The notes: a model not told the origin generated them from the sequence alone. 64,000 nt of DNA from Longimicrobiales bacterium (GCA_951813395.1 OX638356.1:2368501-2432500); one strand, 5' to 3'; shown: positions 9,258 to 18,672, counted from the first letter of the stretch. Numbers and translations: made by a program.

Positions 9258-10679
9258 TCACTGGAGGGACGTCCCCACGAGCGCAAAGCACACCGTTGCA
9301 GCGGCCCCGCCGGCGAGCGCATAGGGCAGCTGGGTACGCACGTGGTCGACATGGTCCGTCGCCGCGGCCATCGACGAGATGATCGTGGTGTCGCTGATCG
9401 GCGAACAGTGATCGCCGAAGATCCCCCCGGAGAGGGCCGCCGCCAGGAACGGAGCCAGGTCCAGGCCGAGACCGGCGGCAGCCGGGACGATGATCGGGAT
9501 CATGATCGCGAACGTCCCCCAACTCGACCCGATCGAAAACGCGATCGCGGACGCGACCAGGAAGACAAGGGGGAGAAAGACCCCGGGTGACAGAACCCCC
9601 TGGGCCACTGAGGCAACGTAGTCACCGGTCCCCAGTACTCTCGTCACGCTGCCCAGCGCCAGCGCCAGGAGGAGGATTACCGCAAGCGGTATCAGGCCGC
9701 CGGCGCCGCGTAGCGCGATCCGGGTCAGTTCGTCCAGGGTATACGCCCTTTGCAACAACAACAGGATCCACGCCACCGCCAGGGCGGCCAGAGAAGCCCA
9801 CAGGACCGACGTCGAACCGTTTCCGGCCGCCAGGTTGCCGTCTCCGGTCACCCACAGGCCGACCGGCATCATTGCGACCAGCACCACAACCGGCACGACC
9901 ATGTTGAGGGCTCGGGGCGCGATCGGCGGTTCGACGTTCTGTCCGAGCACCTCCTCGTCCATCATCGGGGTGGCTCCGGGCCAGAGGATTTCGCCCTTCC
10001 CCGCGCGGGCTTCCGCACGCTTCATCGGACCCCAGTCCATTCGGAAGAGCACCACCGCCAGTGCGAGGGCCACGGCCGCAAACGAGTAGAAGTTGAACAG
10101 GATCGACCGCAGGAACACGGACAGGGCTTCGGTCTGGGGGACGCCCGCTTCGGCGAGCAGGCGCAGGTTGGTCGCGCCCCACGCGTTCAACGGTATGAGG
10201 ATGCAGATCGGCGCGCTGGTGGAATCGATCAGGTAGGCCAGCTTCTCGCGGGAATGGCGATAGCGGTCGAAGAGTGGCCGGGCCACGGATCCGGCGACGA
10301 GCACGGTAATGTTCGACTCGATAAAGATGACCACGCCGATCACCCAGGCCAGCAACTGCGCCCTGCGGCCGCTGGTAACCCAGCGTTTGTGTTCCAGCCA
10401 GCCCACGAAGCCCGCAACGCCACCCGACGATCCGACCGTCGAAATCAGGGCGCCCATCACAAGCGTGAACATGATGACCTGCGCGTTTCCGGGATCCCCC
10501 AACACGCCGACGGTGGATTCCACGGTATCCATCAGGCCGGCACCGAAATCCCAGCCCGCAAGGATGGACCACGCGAGCCAGAGTCCTCCCGCGAGCGACA
10601 GGTATACCTGACGGGTCCAGATCGCCAGACCGATCGCAAGCAGGGGCGGCAACACGGAAACCCAGGTGGGATCGTTCAT
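9258..10679 (-). CDS. Na+/H+ antiporter NhaC family protein
   Basis: A 473-residue inner-membrane protein with about 11-12 hydrophobic segments. The hallmarks of the NhaC/ion-transporter family are present: FIESNITVLVAGS, LIDSTSAPICILIPLNAWG and, near the C-terminus, GGIFGDHCSPISDTTIIS. It probably exchanges Na+ for H+, or a dicarboxylate/amino acid as in MleN/YheL relatives. The ATG at 10679 is chosen because GGAG lies eight bases upstream; a GTG three codons earlier overlaps that site. The gene stands just upstream of etfBA. Confidence 0.88.
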   Translation of the reverse strand: MNDPTWVSVLPPLLAIGLAIWTRQVYLSLAGGLWLAWSILAGWDFGAGLMDTVESTVGVLGDPGNAQVIMFTLVMGALISTVGSSGGVAGFVGWLEHKRWVTSGRRAQLLAWVIGVVIFIESNITVLVAGSVARPLFDRYRHSREKLAYLIDSTSAPICILIPLNAWGATNLRLLAEAGVPQTEALSVFLRSILFNFYSFAAVALALAVVLFRMDWGPMKRAEARAGKGEILWPGATPMMDEEVLGQNVEPPIAPRALNMVVPVVVLVAMMPVGLWVTGDGNLAAGNGSTSVLWASLAALAVAWILLLLQRAYTLDELTRIALRGAGGLIPLAVILLLALALGSVTRVLGTGDYVASVAQGVLSPGVFLPLVFLVASAIAFSIGSSWGTFAIMIPIIVPAAAGLGLDLAPFLAAALSGGIFGDHCSPISDTTIISSMAAATDHVDHVRTQLPYALAGGAAATVCFALVGTSLQ

Positions 10680-10784
10680 GTCGGTCACTCCGCGGATGGC
10701 GATCGTCGGAGCACAATCACGTCGGACCCGATCGCCGGAGCCGCTGGAAGCAGGAAGTCCACGTGGAGTCGGTCAGCCCATAAA

Positions 10785-11405
10785 CTACCATCTCGGCGCC
10801 TTCACCGCCGGATGCCCCCGGACAAAGAACCGGAGGGGCCAATCCTCGGCGCGGGAAACCCCGATACGGCCTGAGCTGCCGACATCGGCGTCCGACACGG
10901 GTGCGCCCTTCACGAGCTGGACGGGTGGCCGGGCAAGGTCGTGGTAGTTGTGCCGCAGCGTGATCCCAAGCGCCTGGGCGAGCCGCCCCGGCCCGTTGCA
11001 CAGATCGCCGGCCCGTCCGCGCCGCTCGGCCATGGCGTCCAGGCCCGTGGAGGGCTCGAGGGCCCGCACGAGAACCGCGACCGGATCACCCGCTTCGCCG
11101 GTCACCACGTTCAGGCAGTGATGTATCCCGTAGGAGACGTATACGTACAGCGTGCCGAGGCCTGCGAACATGGCGTCGTTTCGCGGCGTGCGTCCCTTGG
11201 AGGCGTGCGCGTGCGAGGCCGGATCTTTCAGTCCGAGATAGGCCTCGGTCTCCACGATCACGCCGCCGGTCTCCACGCCGTCCAGCGTCGAGACCAGGGT
11301 ACAGCCGAGCAGCCGTCGAGCCGCCGCGACGGTGTCGCCGGCAAGGTACCCCCAGTGGCGGGGCACGACGCGCCGACTGTCAGCGCTGGTGGCCCGCGCC
11401 TTCAC
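10785..11405 (-). CDS. mpg: DNA-3-methyladenine glycosylase (AAG/MPG family)
   Basis: A 206-residue alkyladenine DNA glycosylase, which excises 3-methyladenine, hypoxanthine and related bases. Diagnostic segments are GGVIVETEAYLG (catalytic Glu), DPASHAHASKGRTPRNDAMF, YVYVSYGIHHCLNVV and GPGRLAQALGI. It begins with GTG at 11405, inside the last 26 bases of the upstream NYN-domain gene, so translation of the two is likely coupled. A start further in would still keep the whole catalytic domain. Confidence 0.95.
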   Translation of the reverse strand: MKARATSADSRRVVPRHWGYLAGDTVAAARRLLGCTLVSTLDGVETGGVIVETEAYLGLKDPASHAHASKGRTPRNDAMFAGLGTLYVYVSYGIHHCLNVVTGEAGDPVAVLVRALEPSTGLDAMAERRGRAGDLCNGPGRLAQALGITLRHNYHDLARPPVQLVKGAPVSDADVGSSGRIGVSRAEDWPLRFFVRGHPAVKAPRW

Positions 11406-13134
11406 GGGTACGGCGCCCGCGACGGAATAACCCCATCAGACCCGACCGCGCCGGCTTGCCGTCGCCGGAAGCGCCTTTCTCGCCATCGACGGTCGCCCCT
11501 GCCCGATCCGAACCGCCGGACGGCGCGTCCTGCGATCCCTGCGCCGCGCGTCCGGACGACCGGGCCGTGGAAGCCTGTACGGCCGCCGCTCCCGTCGCCT
11601 TGCCGGGGTTCCGGCCGGACGCTGGGGAGGTGTTCCCCGACTGTTTGGACGCGTCTGCCGCCCTCGACCGTGCCAAAGCGGCGCTCTTCCGCTTGTAGTC
11701 CTCCTCCCAGGCGGCCCTGACGCTGCTGGCGCGAGCACCAACCGCCTTCCCTATGCGGTCCGGATGGCGGTGCAGAACGGCAAAGACCTCGGCGCCGAAA
11801 GCGTCGACGAGCCGCTCGGCCGTCTTGACCCCCACGCCCTTGTACCGGTTGGCGAGATAGCTCTGGATGGATCCCTCGGTCACCGGAAGCCCCAAAGCCC
11901 TCGGATCGAAGGGCATGGCGGCCGACTTCCGCCGAGGCTCCACCAACGCGATGGCGAAGCTGCCGTCCTTGGCGCGCTCAAGCCTGACAGCGCCCTGTTT
12001 CTCGGCGAAGCCCAGGAACTTGCTGAATTTGCCGAATCCATGCGCCGACTCGGAGAAGCTCCTGTCGATTGCCAGCATCCGGCGCTTGACGTCGGAGTCG
12101 CGGACACGACCCTTTTGCTTGCCGCCGACATCCACCACGGCTCGCTTCAGAAGATCCAGCGCGGGGGCCGGGTCCTTTACGGGGCGGCCCGGCTGCGGCG
12201 CGGCAGGCTCCCGCACCGCCTGGGCCGGGGGACCCCCTCCGCGCGATTCGGCACCCCGGCCTCCCCGGCCGGCCGGCCGGCGCGCCTGAGGCGACCGCCT
12301 CGCTCGCTTGCGGCGCTCTTCCCCGTTTCCGGCCGTGCCCCTCGGCTTTTCGACCGTTCCCTTCGCCGCCGAGGCATCTCCGGAGGGGGCGATGTGGTAC
12401 TGGCCATTCTCCCCTCGCTCAATGTTCAGCAGACCTCTGTTCGCCGCCTCCATGAGGAATTTGGAGAACTTCTTGAATCCCAGGTTTCGCTCGTCGAACG
12501 AGGGCGACACCTCCATGATGACCTGCTTCAGGCGGTCGGAGCGCATCACGTCACCGCGAGAGACCATCTGCGCGACCGCTTCTTCCACGCACTGCCAGGC
12601 GTCGGGTGCGCCCGTCGTGTGCTCGGAAGTGCGGCTGAGGCCCGTAAGCGCCGTGTACGAGTAGTACTCGTCGCAGTTCTGAACGAGGATGTCCGAACTG
12701 GACTCCTGGATCCCGATCCCGATCACGTACTTCCCGTACTCCTTCAGCTTGAGGACCAGGCTGGAAAAGTCCGAATCGCCCGTCAGCAGGATGAAGGTGC
12801 CGATCTCGGGCCGGATGAAGACAAGTTCGATGCCGTCGATCGCCATCCGGATGTCGGTCGCGTTCTTCTTCGAGCTGCCGTAGGCGGGCGCGAAGATGAG
12901 GTCGATCGAGGCTTCCGAAAGAGGCACGATGTACTGGGGATACCGGCGCCAGTCGGCATAGGCCCGCTGGACCGTCACCTTCCCCTTGATGATGTCCGAG
13001 TCCAGGAGGTTCTTCAGTTCCTTGGCCAGATCGCTGCGCATGCCCATCGTGACGTTGTCGAAGTCGATGAGCAGCGCTGCATTGGGAGCCTCCCGGGCAA
13101 CCGGCTGACCCGGGTCGGCATGAGGGGCTTTCAT
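11380..13134 (-). CDS. NYN (PIN-like) nuclease-type protein with two OST-HTH/LOTUS domains and a helix-hairpin-helix
   Basis: A 584-residue protein. Residues 18-165 form a LabA-like NYN domain with the acidic residues kept (LLIDFDN, Asp24/26; ATDI, Asp94; LTGDSDF, Asp120/122), suggesting metal-dependent RNA cleavage. Residues about 177-250 and 322-398 are two OST-HTH/LOTUS repeats (LGFKKFSKFLMEAANRGLL and HGFGKFSKFLGFAEKQGAV) joined by an Arg/Gly/Pro-rich linker. Residues 420-465 (YLANRYKGVGVKTAERLVDA) resemble RuvA/RecD2-type HhH motifs. A basic disordered tail ends the protein. Start: ATG 13134 with CGGA upstream; ATG 13149 is possible but abuts GAGG. The precise substrate is unknown. Overlaps mpg by 26 bases. 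Confidence 0.88.
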   Translation of the reverse strand: MKAPHADPGQPVAREAPNAALLIDFDNVTMGMRSDLAKELKNLLDSDIIKGKVTVQRAYADWRRYPQYIVPLSEASIDLIFAPAYGSSKKNATDIRMAIDGIELVFIRPEIGTFILLTGDSDFSSLVLKLKEYGKYVIGIGIQESSSDILVQNCDEYYSYTALTGLSRTSEHTTGAPDAWQCVEEAVAQMVSRGDVMRSDRLKQVIMEVSPSFDERNLGFKKFSKFLMEAANRGLLNIERGENGQYHIAPSGDASAAKGTVEKPRGTAGNGEERRKRARRSPQARRPAGRGGRGAESRGGGPPAQAVREPAAPQPGRPVKDPAPALDLLKRAVVDVGGKQKGRVRDSDVKRRMLAIDRSFSESAHGFGKFSKFLGFAEKQGAVRLERAKDGSFAIALVEPRRKSAAMPFDPRALGLPVTEGSIQSYLANRYKGVGVKTAERLVDAFGAEVFAVLHRHPDRIGKAVGARASSVRAAWEEDYKRKSAALARSRAADASKQSGNTSPASGRNPGKATGAAAVQASTARSSGRAAQGSQDAPSGGSDRAGATVDGEKGASGDGKPARSGLMGLFRRGRRTREGAGHQR

Positions 13135-13151
13135 GTACGGATTCCGCATCC

Positions 13152-14774
13152 TCAGTCTGTCGTCAAGCGTGGTTTCGCGATCGCCTTCGGCTGGCCGGTC
13201 GGTCCGGATGACACTCGCCGAGCCAACTCCTGCCGCCAAACGCTGCCGGAGGCGGTACGCGGAAAGTCGTCCATGAAACTAACAGAGTCGGGCACCTTGT
13301 ACGCCGAGAGCGTCGCCGCGCACCACTCCCTCACCCCCTTTTCCGAAACCACACCGCCTTCGACGCGGATCACACACGCGCAGATCGCCTCCCCCAGGAT
13401 TTCGTCCGATACACCGACTACCACTGCTCGTGCAATGGCGGGATGAGCCAGCAGCCGATCCTCCAGTTCCCTTGGATACACATTGAATCCGCCGCGGATC
13501 ATCACGTCTTCCCTGCGTCCGATCAGGTGGAGGCACCCCTCATCGTCCAGCATTCCCAGGTCGCCCGTCTTCAGGAATCCGTCCTCGTCAAACGACGCGG
13601 CCGTCTCTTGCGGCTGGCGGTGGTACCCGCACATCACGCCCGGTCCCCGTACCCGGATTTCCCCGACACTTTCGCCGGGGAGCGGCGTGCCGTCGTCCTC
13701 GGTCACTCGTACAACCGTGCCCTCCAGGGGACGCCCCACCGTGAACCACCGCGTCGCGGGCGCTTCCTGATGGCGCCCGATAGCGAGGGTGGATGCCGCT
13801 TCGGTCAGCGAATACGCGATGATCAAGGGCACGCCGAAGAACTCCTCCACGCGGCGGGCAAACGACTCGCGAACCGGTGCACCGGCCACGACGCACAGCC
13901 TGAGGGAGTCGGGGGCCGGCGAGGGATCGTCGATGTCCCCAAGCGCGGCGGCGAAGAGAGTGGGAACCGCGCTGAGCACCGTCGCGCCATGGCGCTTCGC
14001 CAATGCGAACGTCTCGGCCGGGTCGGGGTCATCCTGCAGAGTCAGACTGGCTCCCTCGAGGGCCGTGCCCAGGAGCCCGGGACCGAGACCGAAGGCGTGA
14101 TGCAAGGCACCGACTCCGGCCACTACGTCACTGGCGCTCATCCCCGTTGCGGCGGTTGTGCCGGCCGCTGCGTAGAGCAGGTTGCCGTGCGACAGTTCCA
14201 CCCCCTTCGGCTTGCCCGTCGTTCCGAACGTGTACACGGTCGCAAAGGGCGTCCGCGGGTCGACCTCCCGGGCCACGAAGTCACGTCCCCGCCCCGGCGA
14301 CACAAGGTCTTCCCACTGGAAGATCCGGTCGTCGTACCAAAGGTCCTCCTCACCCACGGTGACCACATGGCGCAGTCCCGGCAGCTCGTTGAGCAGGTCC
14401 TCGAAGAGTTGGAGGTAGTCGATCCCGTATGCATCCTCCGCCGAGACGGCACAAACCGCACCCGAATGCCGCAGCATGTAACGGAGATCCGGCAACGTAA
14501 GCCCGGGATCCAGCGGCACGACTCGAGCCCCCAGCTTTGCTGCGGCAAACACCGCAACCGCGAATTCGGGCCACGCCGGAAGCAGCAAAGCCACCGGGTC
14601 GCCCCTGCCGATACCCAGATTCTGCAACGAAGCGGCAAGAGACAGCGCCTGTGCCTCGACCTCCCCGTACGACCACGTTGCCTCACCGAAATGGAGGAAC
14701 GGCGACCCCGGGGCGTCCGCTGCACGCCGGGCCAGGACCGAAGAGACCGAGAGGTGCGGTAATCCTTCAAGCAA
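13152..14774 (-). CDS. Fatty-acyl-CoA/AMP ligase-like protein lacking the catalytic lysine
   Basis: An ANL-superfamily protein of 540 residues. The A3 loop reads [11 protein letters not shown] (Phe in place of the usual Ser), with IAYSLTEAASTLA (A5), FLKTGDLGMLDDEG (A7), and GRREDVMIRGGFNVYPRELE (A8). The last core motif is DFPRTASGSVWRQEL: Ser511 stands where the invariant adenylation lysine (PxxxxGK) should be. It may do only part of the reaction, use another residue, or act after acylation. The start chosen is TTG 14774, nine bases after GAGAGGG; ATG 14804 is an alternative without a site. The stop lies 17 bases before the NYN gene. Confidence 0.85.
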   Translation of the reverse strand: MLEGLPHLSVSSVLARRAADAPGSPFLHFGEATWSYGEVEAQALSLAASLQNLGIGRGDPVALLLPAWPEFAVAVFAAAKLGARVVPLDPGLTLPDLRYMLRHSGAVCAVSAEDAYGIDYLQLFEDLLNELPGLRHVVTVGEEDLWYDDRIFQWEDLVSPGRGRDFVAREVDPRTPFATVYTFGTTGKPKGVELSHGNLLYAAAGTTAATGMSASDVVAGVGALHHAFGLGPGLLGTALEGASLTLQDDPDPAETFALAKRHGATVLSAVPTLFAAALGDIDDPSPAPDSLRLCVVAGAPVRESFARRVEEFFGVPLIIAYSLTEAASTLAIGRHQEAPATRWFTVGRPLEGTVVRVTEDDGTPLPGESVGEIRVRGPGVMCGYHRQPQETAASFDEDGFLKTGDLGMLDDEGCLHLIGRREDVMIRGGFNVYPRELEDRLLAHPAIARAVVVGVSDEILGEAICACVIRVEGGVVSEKGVREWCAATLSAYKVPDSVSFMDDFPRTASGSVWRQELARRVSSGPTGQPKAIAKPRLTTD

Positions 14775-14879
14775 GATTGTGAACCCTCTCTTCACCAGCA
14801 TCATGACAGCGCCGATCGTCAACGCTCGCCGCTCGCGGCGGCCCGGTCAAATGCCGCACGCCGGAGACGGACCTGCGGC

Positions 14880-15995
14880 TCACCGCCACTTCTCCATCAT
14901 CGTCACAAACTCATCGACTGCAACCGGGATGGTGACCTCGCTCCCACTTCCCGCGCGTCCCACTTCCTCCAACCGGACCAGGTGCACGACTCCCGACCGC
15001 GTCTTCTTGTCGCTCATCATCAGTTCGGCGAGCCGCTGCGGCCGCTTCAGACCGTCATGGGTGTCGGGCAGCCCGAAGGCGCGCACCAGACGCCGGATGC
15101 GATCGGCCGTGCCCCCGGCCGTGACGGACAGCTCCTCTCCGACTCGTGCTTCCGCCACCATCCCTACGGCCACCGCGTGGCCATGTGACAGCCGGTAGCC
15201 CGAGTCGGCCTCGAGCGCGTGGCCCACGGTATGGCCGAAGTTGAGGATCTGGCGGCGGCCGGCCTCAAATTCGTCGGCCGAAACGACCCCGGCCTTGATC
15301 TCGACCGAACGGACCACCGCGCGCTCCACATCGTCGCCGCGGCCATCCAGCAGCGACGCGGCGCGGCTCGCAAGCCATTGTCCATAGTCCGCGTCCACGA
15401 TGACGCCGTGCTTGACCGCCTCCGCATATCCCTCCGCCCTGGCACCACGCCCGAGCGTAGCAAGGAATCCGGGATCCGCCAGAACCATTTCGGGCGCGTG
15501 GAACGCCCCGACGAGGTTCTTGCCCAGCGGGTGGTCGACGCCGGTCTTTCCCCCGACGGAGGCGTCGATCATTGCCAGGGTGGTGGTCGGAACCTGGATG
15601 AAGGGGATCCCGCGCAGATACGTGGCGGCAATGAAGCCCGCGACATCGCCGACCACCCCGCCTCCGAGCGACACGATGCAACTGTCCCGTCCCAGGCGGG
15701 CCTCAAGGAGCGAATCGGTGAGATCCACCCACGTTTCCCGGGTCTTGTGGGCTTCTCCGGCCGGAAAGGAGACAGCCACAACGTCCATTCCGGCCGACGC
15801 CAAGTGTGCCTGCACCTTGCGGCCCCAAAGCCTCTTCACGTTGTGGTCGGTGATCAGAGCGCATCGACCCGATGGCGCCGCCTCGGCCACCGCCGAATCA
15901 AGAAGCCGGCGCACTCCCGCACCCACGCACACGCGGTAGTCGCCAAACGCGGAACGAACGGACACTTCGCTGTGCTTTACCAGTGACCGCTCCAA
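14880..15995 (-). CDS. aroB: 3-dehydroquinate synthase
   Basis: A 371-residue AroB, second step of the shikimate pathway (DAHP to 3-dehydroquinate, using NAD+ and a divalent metal). Typical segments are SLGGGVVGDVAGFIAATYLRG, VPTTTLAMIDASVGGKTGVD, GYAEAVKHGVI (metal Glu and catalytic residues), ILNFGHTVGHALE and SHGHAVAVGM (metal histidines). The frame opens with TTG at 15995 behind TCAGG; a GTG a few codons later (VSVRSAFGDYRV) is an equally plausible start by alignment. A chorismate mutase, further down the same pathway, is encoded at 41.1 kb. Confidence 0.95.
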   Translation of the reverse strand: MERSLVKHSEVSVRSAFGDYRVCVGAGVRRLLDSAVAEAAPSGRCALITDHNVKRLWGRKVQAHLASAGMDVVAVSFPAGEAHKTRETWVDLTDSLLEARLGRDSCIVSLGGGVVGDVAGFIAATYLRGIPFIQVPTTTLAMIDASVGGKTGVDHPLGKNLVGAFHAPEMVLADPGFLATLGRGARAEGYAEAVKHGVIVDADYGQWLASRAASLLDGRGDDVERAVVRSVEIKAGVVSADEFEAGRRQILNFGHTVGHALEADSGYRLSHGHAVAVGMVAEARVGEELSVTAGGTADRIRRLVRAFGLPDTHDGLKRPQRLAELMMSDKKTRSGVVHLVRLEEVGRAGSGSEVTIPVAVDEFVTMMEKWR

Positions 15996-16276
15996 TTGCC
16001 TGACAAAACCGCGGATGGCTTCACAGATGAAGCATCATCGTCGGTCGGCGCCCGGTCAACCCGTGCGGGGGCCTGGGGAGCCGGTCAGGGATCGGTCCGC
16101 GACCGACAGGGTACGGCGCCCGGCGGAGCCATCCGCGACGATCGAAATGGTGATAGATTGGAGCGGGCGGGCCCGGTCTCGAAACCGGCCGAAGGCGGCA
16201 GTGGCGACGGGCGAAACCGGAATACGCGCGGGTGCGTCCGGGGTGGAGATTCGTACGGTCGGGAGGAGTGACAAGC
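15996..16276. other. Divergent intergenic region between aroB and the penicillin-binding protein
   Basis: 281 bases without a supportable gene. It must carry the promoters of both divergent genes. A TAGATT -10-like hexamer is seen at 16154-16159 on the plus strand, without a convincing -35. The GC-rich frames crossing it lack ribosome-binding sites and family features. Confidence 0.5.
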
Positions 16277-18424
16277 GTGCTTCGTGGAGTCTTGAAGAGG
16301 ATTCGGGACATCCCTCGGATCGTCTGGCTCGTGGGACTGTTTCTGGGCGCCGGCGGTCTTGGACTCGCCGCGGGCAGTTGGCGGAACCTTTGCGCCGATT
16401 GTCCCTCGATCGCCCAGATCTACACCTACGAGCCGCAGCAGACATCCAAGGTTTTCGCGCGCGATTCGACACTGATAAGCGAAATCGGCCTGCAGCGACG
16501 CACCCCGGTGTCGCTGGCCAGCCTTCCGGCGCACGTTCCCCAGGCGTTCATCGCGATCGAGGATCGTCGATTCTACTCGCACGGCGGTCTCGACTGGAGG
16601 GGAATAGCCCGGGCGGGTCTGCAGGCGATAAGGAACCTGTCGCTGTCCGGTGCCGGCGGCAGCACGATCACGCAGCAGCTGGCGCGCCACATGTTCACGG
16701 ATCGCATCGGCTTCGAGAAGCGGGTGTTGCGCAAGCTCAAGGAGTGGCAGGTCGCGCTGGCGTTGGAAGAGGCGTATACCAAGGACCAGATCATCGAGGC
16801 ATACATGAACCAGATCGGGTATGCCCATGGCTGGTATGGACTTCAGACTGCATCGCGAAACTACTTCGGCAAGAACGCCATCGACATGAACCCGGCGGAG
16901 GCCGCTCTGCTGGCGGCGATCGCCAACCTGCCGGAGGTCTATAGTCCCTTCAATAACCACGACGCCGGGCTGCGACGGCGCAACCTCGTTCTGGATCTGA
17001 TGACGCGCGAGGGCTACCTCACCGGGGAAGAGGCGGAGCTCTGGAAGGCCGAGCCCCTCCCCACCGAGCGGGCCCGCAACGTGCAGGTGCAGGCGCCGTA
17101 TTTCGTGGAATGGGTGCGGGGGATTCTCGCCGACCGGTTCGGAGGCAAGCTCTACACGGGGGGGCTGAGAATCTACACGACTCTCGATCTCGAGATGCAG
17201 GCGGCGGCCCGGGCAGCAATGGAAAACGGCTGGGACCGGATCGAGCAGCGGCCCGGATTCGCCCACACGACCTATCGGGAATTCTCCGAGAAGACGGACG
17301 GGGCGGACGTTCCGGAGATCCCCTACGTACAGGGAATGTTCATCGCCGCCGACCCTGCTACGGGTCATGTCCGCGCGATGATCGGTGGGCGGGACTTCGT
17401 GCATTCCAAGTTCAACCGCGCGATCCAGGCAAGACGGCAGGCCGGGTCGTCCTTCAAGCCGTTCGTCTACACCGCGGCGCTGGAAAGCGGCATCCCGGCC
17501 TCGGAGGTCTTCACGGACGGTCCGGTCGTCCTTGACCAGGTCGACGGAACGACGTGGGCGCCCAGCAACTACGAACCGGAATTCCTCGGGTCCATCACCA
17601 TGCGCGAGGCCATGAGCAAGTCGATCAACATGGTCGCCATCAAGGTCGGCAGACAGGTCGGGCTCGAAAGCGTGGCCCAGATGGCCCGCCGTCTGGGCAT
17701 CCGAACGGAGGTCGAGCGGTATCCGTCGAGCGCCATCGGTGCCGCCGAGGTGATCCCCATCCAGATGCTGGAAGCCTACTCGGTGTTCGCGACGCTGGGA
17801 GAGAGGGTTCGTGCGTTCCCGATCCTGAGGGTCGAGAGCGCCGATGGCGAAGTGCTCTGGGAACCCAGGCCCGAGCGCACCCGGGTGCTGGATCCACTCG
17901 TGGCCCGGCTGGCAGTGTCCATGCTGGAAGAGGTCGTGGCGCGGGGAACCGGCAACATCGGAATCCACCAGGTGGCGGGACTCCCCGCGGCCTTGCCCGC
18001 CGCCGGCAAGACCGGGACGACCAACGAGGGCAGAAACGTCTGGTTCCTCGGCTTTACCCCGACGCTGGCGGCCGCGGTCTGGTTCGGAATGGACCAGCCC
18101 GTCCCGATCGCCCCCCGCGCCACAGGCGGCGGGCTCGCGTCACCTGTCTGGGGCGAGTTCATGAGGCGCGTATACTACGGAGACGTGCTACCGCACAGCG
18201 AGAGTGCCCTCGCCGCCGAGCTCGGCGCACTCCTGCCCGCTCCCGAGCCGTGGCCGGTGCCCACAGCGCTGATCACTCGCAGGGTCGACAGCCGGACGGG
18301 GTTGCTGGCATCCCGGTGGTGCCCACCGGACGACGCCTACGACGAGCTGTACCTTCCCGGCACGGAACCCACGCAGCCGTGCGACCGTCCCGATCAGTCC
18401 GTCATTCCGAACCGCGAACCCTGA
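16277..18424 (+). CDS. Class A penicillin-binding protein (PBP1A-type transglycosylase/transpeptidase)
   Basis: A 715-residue bifunctional peptidoglycan synthase anchored by one membrane helix (about residues 13-33). The GT51 domain has IAIEDRRFYSHGGLDW (catalytic Glu95) and GGSTITQQLARHMF; the transpeptidase has AGSSFKPF (Ser391, SxxK), KSINM (SxN, 449-451) and GKTGTTNEG (KTG, 578-580). The start is GTG 16277, preceded by GGGAGGAG at eight bases; an in-frame extension 15 codons longer lacks a site. The C-terminal tail has two cysteines (RWCPPDD, QPCDRP) that could pair in the periplasm. The DUF3343 gene follows by 20 bases. Confidence 0.96.
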   Translation: MLRGVLKRIRDIPRIVWLVGLFLGAGGLGLAAGSWRNLCADCPSIAQIYTYEPQQTSKVFARDSTLISEIGLQRRTPVSLASLPAHVPQAFIAIEDRRFYSHGGLDWRGIARAGLQAIRNLSLSGAGGSTITQQLARHMFTDRIGFEKRVLRKLKEWQVALALEEAYTKDQIIEAYMNQIGYAHGWYGLQTASRNYFGKNAIDMNPAEAALLAAIANLPEVYSPFNNHDAGLRRRNLVLDLMTREGYLTGEEAELWKAEPLPTERARNVQVQAPYFVEWVRGILADRFGGKLYTGGLRIYTTLDLEMQAAARAAMENGWDRIEQRPGFAHTTYREFSEKTDGADVPEIPYVQGMFIAADPATGHVRAMIGGRDFVHSKFNRAIQARRQAGSSFKPFVYTAALESGIPASEVFTDGPVVLDQVDGTTWAPSNYEPEFLGSITMREAMSKSINMVAIKVGRQVGLESVAQMARRLGIRTEVERYPSSAIGAAEVIPIQMLEAYSVFATLGERVRAFPILRVESADGEVLWEPRPERTRVLDPLVARLAVSMLEEVVARGTGNIGIHQVAGLPAALPAAGKTGTTNEGRNVWFLGFTPTLAAAVWFGMDQPVPIAPRATGGGLASPVWGEFMRRVYYGDVLPHSESALAAELGALLPAPEPWPVPTALITRRVDSRTGLLASRWCPPDDAYDELYLPGTEPTQPCDRPDQSVIPNREP

Positions 18425-18444
18425 CTCCGCAACCGATCCGTGCC

Positions 18445-18672
18445 ATGACCGACGATTCCCCTGCCCGCATCTTCATCTTCGAAACCACTCACCACGCAAT
18501 GTGGGCCGAGGACGTCGCACGGGAGCAGACGATACCCGTGGAGGTCGTACCCGCGCCCCCCGACGGCGGCGCCAAGTGCGGAATCGCCCTGCGCATTCCC
18601 GAACGCCGCTCGGACGAGCTTACGAACGCGCTCGACGAGGAACGGATTCTCTATCGGGTTCTGCCGGCCTGA
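18445..18672 (+). CDS. DUF3343 (putative Se/S carrier-like) small protein
   Basis: A 75-residue cytoplasmic protein matching the DUF3343 pattern: IFIFETTHHAMWAEDVA, then IPVEVVPAPPDGGAKCGIAL with the single conserved cysteine in the KCGIALR segment. The family has been proposed to carry selenium or sulfur, but the role is unproven. It lies 20 bases behind the penicillin-binding protein gene on the same strand, so it is probably co-transcribed; no selenium genes are seen nearby. Confidence 0.85.
   Translation: MTDDSPARIFIFETTHHAMWAEDVAREQTIPVEVVPAPPDGGAKCGIALRIPERRSDELTNALDEERILYRVLPA

Noticed and set aside
16085-17968. 627-codon minus-strand frame opposite the penicillin-binding protein
   Set aside because: His/Arg/Asp-rich shadow frame with no recognisable domain; the plus strand has complete GT51 and transpeptidase motifs.
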